Below are positions 19,150-27,640 of a stretch of DNA of 64,000 nt, in pieces. Both the position numbers and the translations under genes were made by a program. Under the pieces are notes generated by a model that saw only the letters and a program-made list of their open reading frames with translations, searched no databases and was not told the origin of the DNA. Within the stretch, counting starts at the first letter, position 1. Every line of letters starts with the position of its first letter. Origin of the DNA: Tetrapisispora phaffii CBS 4417. Taxonomy: Eukaryota > Ascomycota > Saccharomycetes > Saccharomycetales > Saccharomycetaceae. The DNA lies in assembly GCF_000236905.1 (NCBI RefSeq), contig NC_016523.1, forward strand, positions 930,001-994,000, given 5' to 3'.

Positions 19150-21882
19150 ATGGTAGGTGTTGAGGATGCTAAGGAGACGCTTGAAGACCCTGTAGAGGAT
19201 TCAGTCGCTGTGACCCAAGAAGAAAGCTCGCAACCCAGCTCGGAAGAGGACTCTGGTGATGAATTGGAAGATGGGCCTCCCTTACTCAAGTATACTAGGT
19301 TTGACAAAAAACTGCCACCAAACTTCTTTCAGAGGGATTCAATCTCTGCCATGTTGCTCACCGATAATTTTTTTGCATTTGGGACTGAAGCAGGGATTCT
19401 TCACCTCACTGATAAGTATTTTAATACATTAAAGACATTTAAATGCCATAGATCCTCAATACGGAAGATCTCAACAGACTTCGTGCAAAATAAGTATTTT
19501 GGTACCGCATCTCTCGATGGGACGGTGGTCATTGGAGAGTATGCTAACCCATCGAATACTACCGTGGCTTATGACTTTAAGAGACCAGTGAACTCGTTGG
19601 TGCTAGATAAGGATTATGAAAGGAATAAAAATTTCATCTCAGGTGGTACTGCTGGAGATGTAGTTCTATCGCAAAGAAACTGGTTGGGAAACAGATTGGA
19701 TGTAGTTCTGAACTCAGAAGAACATAGATTGCATCAGCATTCAAAAAATTTGAGTGCTGATAAAATATTAGAGCTGAATTATATAAATGATGTTTTGATT
19801 TGGTTTAACAATAACGGAATCACCTTTTATGATATATATTCTAAGACTACTTTACTAAACATTCCATTTCCAATGGAAGGTGAGGGAGAACAGACAAGAT
19901 CAGATTTGTACAAACCATATTTGCATGTATCGGACACAGACAGAATAATTATAGGATGGTATAAATACATCTGGATATTAAAAATATCCGTTTTGAAATT
20001 ATCTTACAATAATTCTAAGGATAAAAGTAGTCCTAATGGTACTTCTAGATCTTCCGTTGCATCTTCCTCGACTGGTTTTGTACCATCAAAGATATTTAAT
20101 GAACCAAAGAATATCAGTACATTCTTATCGAATGCAGCTTCATCTTTAAAAGCAACACCTGATAAAAAAATTGAACTTGAGGTAAACTTCAATATAGATT
20201 TCCTAATCAGTGGTATTTCATCATTTAAAGACGATCAACTATTAGTTTTGGGCTTTGAAAATTATTCTACGCAAGATTATAGAAAAAGAATAATAACTCC
20301 TCCAGAAATCAAGATTCTAAGTATGGTAGATGGGAGGGAAGAAATGAGCAACGAAATAATAGTTAAAGATTATAAGAGTCTTTCGATAAATGACTTTTAT
20401 TTAGCAAAATATATTGATGATTTAACAACATGTTATTATCTGATTTGTCCAACGGATGCTATTTGTATTCAAGAACTTACTTTAAAGGATCACTATGATT
20501 GGTACGTTAAAAACAAGATGTATCTAAAAGCATGGGAAATTGGTGAATATGTAACTGACGATTATGAACGTTTCAAAGTTGGTTTACTGTATCTTCAAGA
20601 TATCTTAGATAGTGATAATAATGAACATTTAGCTAAAATGATTAATTCTATTTTAAACTATCGAAAATTGGATAATATTCAAGATGGTGAATTGCTACAA
20701 AATATTAAAGATGAATGGAAAAAACATATTTTACATTTTGCTAAAAATGGTGAATTGTCTTTAATTATTAATTATATCCCAACTTACTACAACATCGGAG
20801 TTGATACATATGATATTGTCTTGGACTCGCTTTTGAAAGAAAAAGATTTTACTGGATTGTTAGCTTTATTAGAAAATTGGCCTCCAGATTTATATAACAG
20901 GAAATTGCTAACTGATAATGTAGAACAATTAATTCAATTACAAGACACAGATAATGTTGAATATAGAAAACTAGTAATTTACTTATATTCAAAAGAGGAA
21001 AAATATTCAAAAGCTATACCTCATATGCTAATAATTAATGACTTGAACGCTTTGGATATACTAATTTCTCATGATATAGTCTCCCAATTTATGAACGATA
21101 TAGTACGAATAGTTTTGCTACCTTTTAATAATGATATTAAAAAATTTGATGAATTGGCACTGGGTGAAGTAGAATTATTATTAACCAAACCAATCCAAAT
21201 ATTGGTAAAAAGTAAAGACACACTGGATCTTAAAAAGCTCATAGATGCTTTCAGTGAACCAAAATCTCTTCAAATTGTCAATTTCTTATTCTTAAAAGAG
21301 ATATCTAACTTCGACCCAAACCTGACAATAGCATATGAGGATTACATGATCCAACTGTATTTTAATTACAGCAAATCAGAAGTCCTTTACGTTTTTAAAA
21401 GAAAATCAGATTATAATATTGAAAATGCTATTGATATATGTATGAAGAATGGTGATGCTGTAGAAGAACTGATATATTTGTGGGGAGAAGCAGGTGAAAC
21501 AAAGAAAGCACTTTCTTTAATAATTGATGAATTGAATGATCCTACAACTGCTATCGAGTATGTTAATAGTTGGGGTGATGTGGAACTATGGGAATTTTTA
21601 ATAGGTTACAGTTTAGATAAGCCAAGTTTTGTTAAAGCTTTGTTAAATTCGAATGATAAATTTGGTGAAACTTATGCTGAAGTGATAAAAGGAATGCCTG
21701 ATACAATGGAAATAGAAGGATTTTCTGTTATTATTAACAACATTTTAAAAGATAATACACTCTCTGAAAGTGCCTTAAAAAATATTTTTAAGATTATCGA
21801 TGATGAAACAATATCATGTTCGATGGATTACATGCGAATAAATACGATGGGAAAGCTATTTGATGGAGAAGCAGATAAATAG
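19150..21882 (+). CDS. VPS41: Vps41, HOPS complex subunit
   Basis: A 910-residue protein (S. cerevisiae 992). An acidic N-terminus (residues ~1-45, Glu/Ser-rich) precedes a WD-like beta-propeller covering roughly residues 55-450. Then comes an alpha-solenoid with the clathrin-heavy-chain-like repeat region around 560-720 and further helices to the end. No C-terminal RING is seen, as in yeast. Vps41 binds Ypt7 and AP-3 on vacuoles and vesicles for HOPS-mediated tethering (established). It is divergent from TFB5 and convergent with PDC2, exactly the YDR079C-A to YDR081C order. Confidence 0.95.
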   Translation: MVGVEDAKETLEDPVEDSVAVTQEESSQPSSEEDSGDELEDGPPLLKYTRFDKKLPPNFFQRDSISAMLLTDNFFAFGTEAGILHLTDKYFNTLKTFKCHRSSIRKISTDFVQNKYFGTASLDGTVVIGEYANPSNTTVAYDFKRPVNSLVLDKDYERNKNFISGGTAGDVVLSQRNWLGNRLDVVLNSEEHRLHQHSKNLSADKILELNYINDVLIWFNNNGITFYDIYSKTTLLNIPFPMEGEGEQTRSDLYKPYLHVSDTDRIIIGWYKYIWILKISVLKLSYNNSKDKSSPNGTSRSSVASSSTGFVPSKIFNEPKNISTFLSNAASSLKATPDKKIELEVNFNIDFLISGISSFKDDQLLVLGFENYSTQDYRKRIITPPEIKILSMVDGREEMSNEIIVKDYKSLSINDFYLAKYIDDLTTCYYLICPTDAICIQELTLKDHYDWYVKNKMYLKAWEIGEYVTDDYERFKVGLLYLQDILDSDNNEHLAKMINSILNYRKLDNIQDGELLQNIKDEWKKHILHFAKNGELSLIINYIPTYYNIGVDTYDIVLDSLLKEKDFTGLLALLENWPPDLYNRKLLTDNVEQLIQLQDTDNVEYRKLVIYLYSKEEKYSKAIPHMLIINDLNALDILISHDIVSQFMNDIVRIVLLPFNNDIKKFDELALGEVELLLTKPIQILVKSKDTLDLKKLIDAFSEPKSLQIVNFLFLKEISNFDPNLTIAYEDYMIQLYFNYSKSEVLYVFKRKSDYNIENAIDICMKNGDAVEELIYLWGEAGETKKALSLIIDELNDPTTAIEYVNSWGDVELWEFLIGYSLDKPSFVKALLNSNDKFGETYAEVIKGMPDTMEIEGFSVIINNILKDNTLSESALKNIFKIIDDETISCSMDYMRINTMGKLFDGEADK

Positions 21883-21965
21883 ATGTTTAAAAACTAAACT
21901 TCATAATAATTAAAATATGCATTGTTTATATATAACTAGAAAATTATGTGTTTCGCCCATTATAT

Positions 21966-24350
21966 CTATGATTTATATGTACCTGAATTAGTATCGTGTA
22001 GATACTTTAGATTTAATTGATCATCTAAAATATCTTGAATATAATTGTCGTATCTTGATGCTAAATTGTTTTTTGGTGGTTTATTGATTTTGTTTTTGAG
22101 ATATGAAATATTTGAACGGATTTCTGTAATTGACTGATCAGAAAGTATTATATTGTGCTTGTTTTCTGCACGGTTTAAAATATATTCGAGTGCTTTTATA
22201 ATGTTTATATTTTCCGAATTGTTTTTAGTTTCTTCTAGTATAAATAATGTTTCATTCATATTAGGATCGGTAGTGTTGGTAACAATATTTTGGTTTTGGT
22301 CGACATTCATGGAAACTTTATTGATATTTCTGGATGTAAACATGTTATTAGATAAATTATTTGATAAAGATGTACAGTCATGTTCTTCGGGTGTTTCACT
22401 CGTACCTAATGTAGTTAACATTTCAGGAGGATTTTTAACTAAAATTGGATCCACGATAGTGTTATTTGTTACAACTGGCAATGTATTTTGAGGGAACTGT
22501 TGGTCAATATTCGTCATCGATGATGACGGTTGAAACTGAAAGTCCATCGTTGGCATAATAAATAGATCAGGATTGTCGATCAAAGTACTGACATTAAATA
22601 AATTATTATCCAGATTATCTGTCGTCTCTTCTAAAAACTTTTCAATCTCAAAGGAAGGTTCTAGATTAATATCTTTCTTGTTTGAAGAAAATTCAGACAT
22701 TATTTTTTTGGTGTCGAAATTTAACGATTCTCTATCTAAATCTGCGAGCTGTAATTCATTTGTTCCCATTAGATTGTTACTATTTGTGTCAATTCTAGGA
22801 GAGCAACATATTTTATTATTAGGTATGTCAGTTCTAGAATGGTAATGGCTAGGACTATATTTATTGGCTCTAATTTTGTTTGCATTAACTTTGTATGAAT
22901 GAAATTCTGGCTCAAATTCTTCAACTATAGCACTTTCTATGATCTCTTTTGAATTCAAAAGATTTCTATATTTATTTTCAATATTTAAGTCTAAGAGCAA
23001 TTCATAATCCCACTTTTTTACACAATCAAATAATTCGCATTTCTTAGCTAATTCCTCATCTAATTGAGTATTTCTTTTGAATGCTATTCCTGCAGAATTT
23101 GCTTTCGGAAGTTTGTTGGATGAAATTATACCAGAACATCTCCAACTTGAACTTATTGTTTCTGCTGGGATTTCTTTCCACACTTGTTCAATAAATTTAA
23201 AAGCGTTTGACATTGTAAGCTCACTTTGCTCAAAATTAATCAGTTGTCGCTTTGAAGTCTTCTGGATCATTCTTTGTTGTAGATCAATTAAAGCATCGTA
23301 CTGCTTTATTCTATATCTTATTTTGAATTCGTCCAAAACACCCCAATTAAAAGGTAAGAATTTTGTTGCTGCGCATGTGTAAACTAATGTGATATTTGAT
23401 AATTGAGAATTGACGATTCTATGTGAACAAGAATCATCTAATATAAGACAAACCTTTCTATCATTTGAGATCAGCCTTTTATCCCATCTCACCAGCCAAT
23501 CGTGAAAAATATTACTGGTTAGAATTAATCTTGAATTGCTTCTGTATGATATATTAAACATCTTTGACATTTTTCTTCCTAAATTCTGATTTGATCCAAC
23601 TGAAGATTCTTCCCCTGTGTTATTTTGATTGGCGGTAGATGAATCAGGGAAATAATTTTTGAAACTCGAATAGTTATTATATTTTCCTATTACTAATGGC
23701 TTAAGCTTTTCTGACCCCGAGGTATTAGAACATAACATCATTGTAAGGACTTCGAGTCTACTTTGAATCTTACTTGATTCATACTGGTTATAATCCAGTG
23801 GTAGGTTGTATGCTAGAAATGTCTCATCCACTGTAAATATATCATCACTATTGAAAGTGTCAAGCAGCTGTTTCAATTCCGATCTTTCTTCGAACCTCCA
23901 AATTTTCTTTGGTTTTAACTTATGACTTGCATCCAAAACCTGACTATTCAAATTTAATTTTGACAAAAAGTTCACTATGTATCTATAACTGAATATCCCA
24001 TTACCTTCTCTATACTGTGATGGGATATTTAACCAAATTGATTGTGAAGTAACTTGTAAGATATGGATGCTTACAGGCATATCATTCCAAATGCTCTGGT
24101 ACAACCACTCTTGTAGTATCCGTCGTACCAAAAAATTGTTTTGTCTTCTCAGTCTATTTGCATGCTTCTCATGTTTCTTTGCATTCATATAAGTATCTTT
24201 ATTAGCCAATAACCTCGATACAGTCCCTTGCGATGGTTTCTTGTCTAGCTGGAAAATATCGAAAGCCCATTTAGCCAAATCCAATTGTGTCCACTTCGGA
24301 TGCTTCTCTGCCATTAGGCAGATGTTATACTTCTGCTCGATCGACAACAT
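21966..24350 (-). CDS. PDC2: Pdc2, regulator of pyruvate decarboxylase and thiamine genes
   Basis: A 794-residue protein of the CENP-B/pogo-transposase-derived family (S. cerevisiae 925). The N-terminus MLSIEQKYNICLMAEKHPKW begins the first HTH (~1-60), and a second CENP-B HTH lies around 65-150. A DDE-superfamily-like core follows around 165-400 (DDIFTVDETFLAYNLPLDY, LILDDSCSHRI). The C-terminal half is Asn/Ser-rich and shorter than in S. cerevisiae, likely the activation region. Pdc2 drives PDC1, PDC5 and THI gene expression (established). Domesticated-transposase origin is known for the family. Confidence 0.96.
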   Translation of the reverse strand: MLSIEQKYNICLMAEKHPKWTQLDLAKWAFDIFQLDKKPSQGTVSRLLANKDTYMNAKKHEKHANRLRRQNNFLVRRILQEWLYQSIWNDMPVSIHILQVTSQSIWLNIPSQYREGNGIFSYRYIVNFLSKLNLNSQVLDASHKLKPKKIWRFEERSELKQLLDTFNSDDIFTVDETFLAYNLPLDYNQYESSKIQSRLEVLTMMLCSNTSGSEKLKPLVIGKYNNYSSFKNYFPDSSTANQNNTGEESSVGSNQNLGRKMSKMFNISYRSNSRLILTSNIFHDWLVRWDKRLISNDRKVCLILDDSCSHRIVNSQLSNITLVYTCAATKFLPFNWGVLDEFKIRYRIKQYDALIDLQQRMIQKTSKRQLINFEQSELTMSNAFKFIEQVWKEIPAETISSSWRCSGIISSNKLPKANSAGIAFKRNTQLDEELAKKCELFDCVKKWDYELLLDLNIENKYRNLLNSKEIIESAIVEEFEPEFHSYKVNANKIRANKYSPSHYHSRTDIPNNKICCSPRIDTNSNNLMGTNELQLADLDRESLNFDTKKIMSEFSSNKKDINLEPSFEIEKFLEETTDNLDNNLFNVSTLIDNPDLFIMPTMDFQFQPSSSMTNIDQQFPQNTLPVVTNNTIVDPILVKNPPEMLTTLGTSETPEEHDCTSLSNNLSNNMFTSRNINKVSMNVDQNQNIVTNTTDPNMNETLFILEETKNNSENINIIKALEYILNRAENKHNIILSDQSITEIRSNISYLKNKINKPPKNNLASRYDNYIQDILDDQLNLKYLHDTNSGTYKS

Positions 24351-24909
24351 TGGCAGAATTATCTAATAATACCTTTAGACAATATTATATTTCTTCGTTG
24401 TGAAATTTCCTACCCACTACTTCTGCAAACTAGCAGACTTAAACTCAAACAGAATGGTTTGTTCAGTGGTTCAAAGTTCAATGATCTCAAAATCAAGTCT
24501 CCTGAATATATCAATTCTCTCATTCATCTAAATGTTTGTACATTTATTTAACCATCAAAAATGTATATTCCAATTTATTACTGGTATAAATTTTCATTAG
24601 CAACCATTTGTGTGGTATCATTGCCTTTAGCGTGGATATTTTATAATTCCTTCAGAAACCTGCGCAGCGAGAATATATAGATATGACCTTATGAGATTAA
24701 GTAATCGCTATAGAACAACAAGATAAGATACTTCTGTATTGTTTGTTGGGTTCAGTTAACAGACAAGATGATATAGTTATGGGAAACAGTATGCTAAATT
24801 GATTGGTGTAGTTGTATGTAATTTTGACTAGTGAATAGAGATCATATAAACATGATAGAGCTATTTACAAATTCCCGAGACATTTGTGGGTAGTTAAAGA
24901 TTTTGGTTT
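24351..24909. other. Intergenic region PDC2-TVP23
   Basis: 559 bp. STN1 and RRP8 occupy this interval in S. cerevisiae; no relic of either was recognised. The only notable content is a 39-codon plus-strand frame with a membrane segment, listed separately. Confidence 0.5.
24561..24680 (+). CDS. Possible single-pass membrane micropeptide, 39 residues (unrecognised)
   Basis: ATG in an AAAAATG context, stop TAG at 24678-24680. The peptide starts MYIPIYYWYKF, continues with a hydrophobic stretch of about 19 residues (LATICVVSLPLAWIF) and ends in a charged tail NSFRNLRSENI. Short N-terminus, one membrane segment and polar tail is the layout of many small mitochondrial or ER membrane proteins. I do not recognise a named orthologue. 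It stands alone on the plus strand between PDC2 and TVP23. It may be chance in AT-rich DNA. Confidence 0.35.
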   Translation: MYIPIYYWYKFSLATICVVSLPLAWIFYNSFRNLRSENI

Positions 24910-25509
24910 CTAAGTTGAACGTTGGAAGAACGATGATACCTGAGCTATTGCTCCAAGGTTGTCTAGTCCTGGGATGGATGGTAATTGGAACCAGGAATCA
25001 TTTTCTGCAGTGTTGGAGTCCGTGGTAGGTTCCCAGCTGTTACATTGGCGGAATCCGTAGGCGTTGATACCAGTTAGACAGATGCCCACTAAAACTAGCA
25101 CTAGGTAGAATAGTTTCAATCTTAGTATGCACATAATTGCAAAAACGATCCAAACGATAGGCGTTAGGTAGATGGACCACCAAAACAATTTTGAATCAAT
25201 GGCATTGATTGGTATGGTGCTAGGTGGATACTGTTTGTGCGACTCAAAAGTTAGTGTTTTGCCAGACACACCTGTTGAGTCGTACCACCAGCGCAGTTGC
25301 ACTAGCTTACGACCACTTATATTCTTGGTAATGTAAAAATCACACGCCAGCAATAGCACAATAGTGATGAATTGTGCTGTGAAAGAGAAAAAAATTGAAC
25401 CCAATATATAGAAGACAATTGGTACTGCTTTGCCGGCCAAATGCACTGACAAAGTCAGAGGATGGGACGATTTCAGTATTGTCGAGTAAAAGTTTCTAAT
25501 GTGCTCCAT
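24910..25509 (-). CDS. TVP23: Tvp23, Golgi membrane protein
   Basis: A 199-residue four-pass membrane protein, the same length as yeast Tvp23. The N-terminus carries [21 protein letters not shown]. Membrane segments lie near residues 25-45, 48-65, 110-130 and 132-150. The loop [20 protein letters not shown] and the C-terminal [19 protein letters not shown] are diagnostic. Tvp23 (TVP23/FAM18 family) is in late-Golgi compartments with Tvp15 and Tvp18 and supports vesicle traffic. It is the last gene of the YDR/YER block; synteny breaks immediately upstream. Confidence 0.96.
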   Translation of the reverse strand: MEHIRNFYSTILKSSHPLTLSVHLAGKAVPIVFYILGSIFFSFTAQFITIVLLLACDFYITKNISGRKLVQLRWWYDSTGVSGKTLTFESHKQYPPSTIPINAIDSKLFWWSIYLTPIVWIVFAIMCILRLKLFYLVLVLVGICLTGINAYGFRQCNSWEPTTDSNTAENDSWFQLPSIPGLDNLGAIAQVSSFFQRST

Positions 25510-26049
25510 ATCTACGTCTTAGTGCTGGTATATTTTTCAGTGAGTGCAAGTTTAATTGAAATGAGCTCGCGGAACTTCTCGAGTGCACGCTACTTGATAA
25601 TCAAAAAAGACCAATTGTTAGCAACAGCAGAGTCTATATATGCAATGATGACTATATGTGTATGATACAGTAAGCACTCCTCCTTAAAACTGACTGTTTA
25701 AGAATTAACATGGTGCGTATATATAGTTAATGTATTTCATTAAGCCAGCAATCGATTAAGAAAAGGGTAGAACTGTCTTAGTCACGTGAATTACACGTGA
25801 TAGAACAATATTTAAAGAAGTGTCAGCAATAATAGGTGACAGTAACTCAATCAATTTAGTTATTCCTGGTTCTTTTGAAGCTCAGTCAGTGGAATTCACA
25901 AGGATTCAGGAAGTAATACATCAATGTTACTTCTTTAATCCAACTATGTTATGGTGAATAGTACATAGTTGTTAAGAATCAAGCATAGCGTCAGTGACAG
26001 ATTCGCTGTCATTGACTGAGTTGTTAAGTTGTTCGTTAGTGTTCATATA
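25510..26049. other. TVP23 upstream region
   Basis: 540 bp before the first recognisable LTR. It holds a tandem pair of CACGTG boxes (25783-25788 and 25794-25799) and an imperfect inverted repeat near 25990-26015 (CAGTGACAG against CTGTCATTG). No gene is recognised. Parts may be older LTR debris. Confidence 0.4.
25783..25799. promoter_or_regulatory. Pair of CACGTG E-boxes
   Basis: CACGTG at 25783-25788 (within GTCACGTGA) and again at 25794-25799 (ACACGTGAT), 11 bp apart. The first is a perfect Cbf1-type site. They lie ~275 bp upstream of the TVP23 start, next to the LTR cluster. Confidence 0.45.
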
Positions 26050-26144
26050 TGTTGGAAATGAGACTGGTCGTATAAGTGACTATACGATACCAGATATTAC
26101 CTCTTTAGGAGATTATTGTTGCAAACCTGAAACAATAGTGCCTG
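26050..26144 (+). mobile_element. 5' fragment of a Ty-type LTR
   Basis: It begins TGTTGGAAATGAGACTGG and matches the first ~95 bp of the solo LTR at 38078 at high identity (shared TACGATACCAGATATTACC, then GATTATTGTTG). Similarity stops near 26144. The matching 3' part of an LTR lies ~410 bp further on, so the element is interrupted or two partial copies abut. Confidence 0.7.
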
Positions 26145-26522
26145 CAAGATGTGGAGTAACAAGCTTATGTTGGGTAGTTCCAACATCTAAGTTAGTGTCA
26201 TTAGCCACTTCAGTTGCTCTAGTATAGTCCATCTTCTTTATAGTTAAATAATCGATTGGTCCTTTATTAGTGTATTTAAACTATTCTATATAGAGTTAGA
26301 AGCCCTCCTTATATATGAGTTGAACTGACAGTTGAATGAACACGTACACATGTTCATTCATCCTCCTAAGATCTTTAGTGCTGTATTGTACATCTGTGTT
26401 TATCGCGTAGCCATTTCCATTGTAGTGAGAAATTTTCACCTACCACTTGGAAGATTGTTCTAGACCTTCTTTCCATTAGTAAGTGATCTATTAGTTCTGG
26501 ACTCAAAGTGTCATAAACACTT
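26145..26522. other. Unexplained segment between LTR fragments
   Basis: 378 bp not shared with the solo LTR at 38078. It contains TGTTGG-GTAGTT-CCAACA near 26174-26191, which has LTR-terminus character in both directions. It also has a perfect 10-bp inverted repeat TGAATGAACA / TGTTCATTCA at 26333-26342 and 26351-26360. No coding capacity was seen. Probably older retrotransposon debris. Confidence 0.4.
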
Positions 26523-26855
26523 AGTTCTGTCACATACACTACAATAATTCTGACACAAGAATGTAATAGCAGAATTCCTAATGCATAAATAGTACTGTAG
26601 AACCATCAGCCTGCCGTACGTGTTCAACTCGACGACATCGTCTCGTTGGACAGAACGGTGGATTGAAATATTATGTATATATAAACCCCGGTAATCAATA
26701 GTAAATAATTCATTGATCCAGGTCGAAGAGACCAGAGAGGTTAATTTAGATATAAAGTATATAATCTAACAACATTTTAGTATATTAAGGCAACGAACAC
26801 AACTATTGAGCAAGCACCAACAAGTTCAGTCACATACACTACAATAATTCTGACA
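26523..26855. repeat. 33-bp direct repeat, copies exactly 300 bp apart
   Basis: Positions 26523-26555 and 26823-26855 are identical except one base. They flank the LTR 3' fragment at 26556-26822 on both sides. Read on the minus strand, the copy at 26823 continues from an inverted LTR start, so the repeat may itself be LTR-derived. It is far longer than the 5-bp target duplication of Ty elements. Confidence 0.8.
26556..26822 (+). mobile_element. 3' fragment of a Ty-type LTR
   Basis: About 267 bp closely matching the 3' two thirds of the solo LTR at 38078. Shared features include GAATGTAATAGCAGAATT, a TATA-like TATGTATATATAAACC and GTATATAATCTAACAAC. It ends in CCAACA, complementary to the LTR start TGTTGG. 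Flanked by the 33-bp repeat. Confidence 0.75.
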
Positions 26856-26896
26856 GTATCATATATTCAGCTATACGTCCAGTGTCATTTCCGACA
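26856..26896 (-). mobile_element. 5' LTR fragment in reverse orientation
   Basis: On the minus strand this reads TGTCGGAAATGACACTGG followed by ACGTATAGCTGAATATATGA, matching the start of the solo LTR at 38078. Its TGT end is 86 bp from the 5' end of tK(UUU) and it reads away from the tRNA. Confidence 0.7.
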
Positions 26897-26981
26897 TAAA
26901 CTATCTGTCTATCATGTTACATTCCTGTCATGATCTAATAATTGTAATATCCACGTTACGACAACGTAGGTAGAGAACTCA

Positions 26982-27077
26982 TCCTTGTTAGCTCAGTTGG
27001 TAGAGCGTTCGGCTTTTAAACATCATGTTTAAACCAAGGATACCGAAATGTCAGGGGTTCGAGCCCCCTATGAGGAG
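26982..27077 (+). tRNA. tK(UUU): tRNA-Lys (anticodon TTT), with 23-nt intron
   Basis: The acceptor stem TCCTTGT pairs with ATGAGGA, with discriminator G at 27077. The D arm is AGCTCAGTTGGTAGAGC and the T arm AGGGG-TTCGAGC-CCCCT. The anticodon loop CTTTTAA carries TTT at 27015-27017 or thereabouts. A 23-nt intron at 27019-27041 follows A37. The exons match S. cerevisiae tK(UUU), which also carries a 23-nt intron. A T6 run at 27085-27090 is the likely Pol III terminator. Confidence 0.97.
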
Positions 27078-27640
27078 TTCTTTATTTTTTATTATTTTTT
27101 GTTTGTGCATATCTTGTGATTCAAGGTAATCCTTTGGTACTTGTTATTGGAGGGACTTAAACTCCTTCTAATCATTAATTGAAGTCACCTACATTATCAA
27201 TTGACTATACATAATCATTTATTCTCTTTTAACCAACGCTTGATTCAAATGGTTCGTAAGCTCTACCCAGATTTCTGTGTGATAAAATACACCGGAACGC
27301 CAAAAGTATCTTTCGAATTTCAAAATACGAAAAGTTCAAAACATATTTTTTTCAAAACGAATCTTAGACATGTAACTAAAACATTTTGAAACCATCATAT
27401 GTAAATATAACTATAAAATTTGTAAAAACCTATATTCTAACTTCAAATACACTGCACCAGCATCTCTTTAATGATCCCATAGTCATCTTGCAGATTCAAA
27501 ATCAATTAGTTGATAAATTAGTTACAAAAGAGACCCACTCCTTTTCACTAAAGAAAACGTCTTTGAGGCCCAATATTTTTTATTTCCTATTTCCCTGACC
27601 AACAACTACGCTGAATACCCAATTAACTTACTTGTCGATC
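27078..27640. other. Intergenic region tK(UUU)-ECM25
   Basis: 563 bp, starting with T-rich Pol III termination sequence and then the ECM25 promoter side. Two short plus-strand frames (27201-27389, 27386-27598) have no recognisable similarity. Nothing else seen. Confidence 0.45.

Noticed and set aside
25994..26227. 77-codon plus-strand frame in the LTR cluster
   Set aside because: It lies across an LTR start and has no retrotransposon Gag or Pol similarity.
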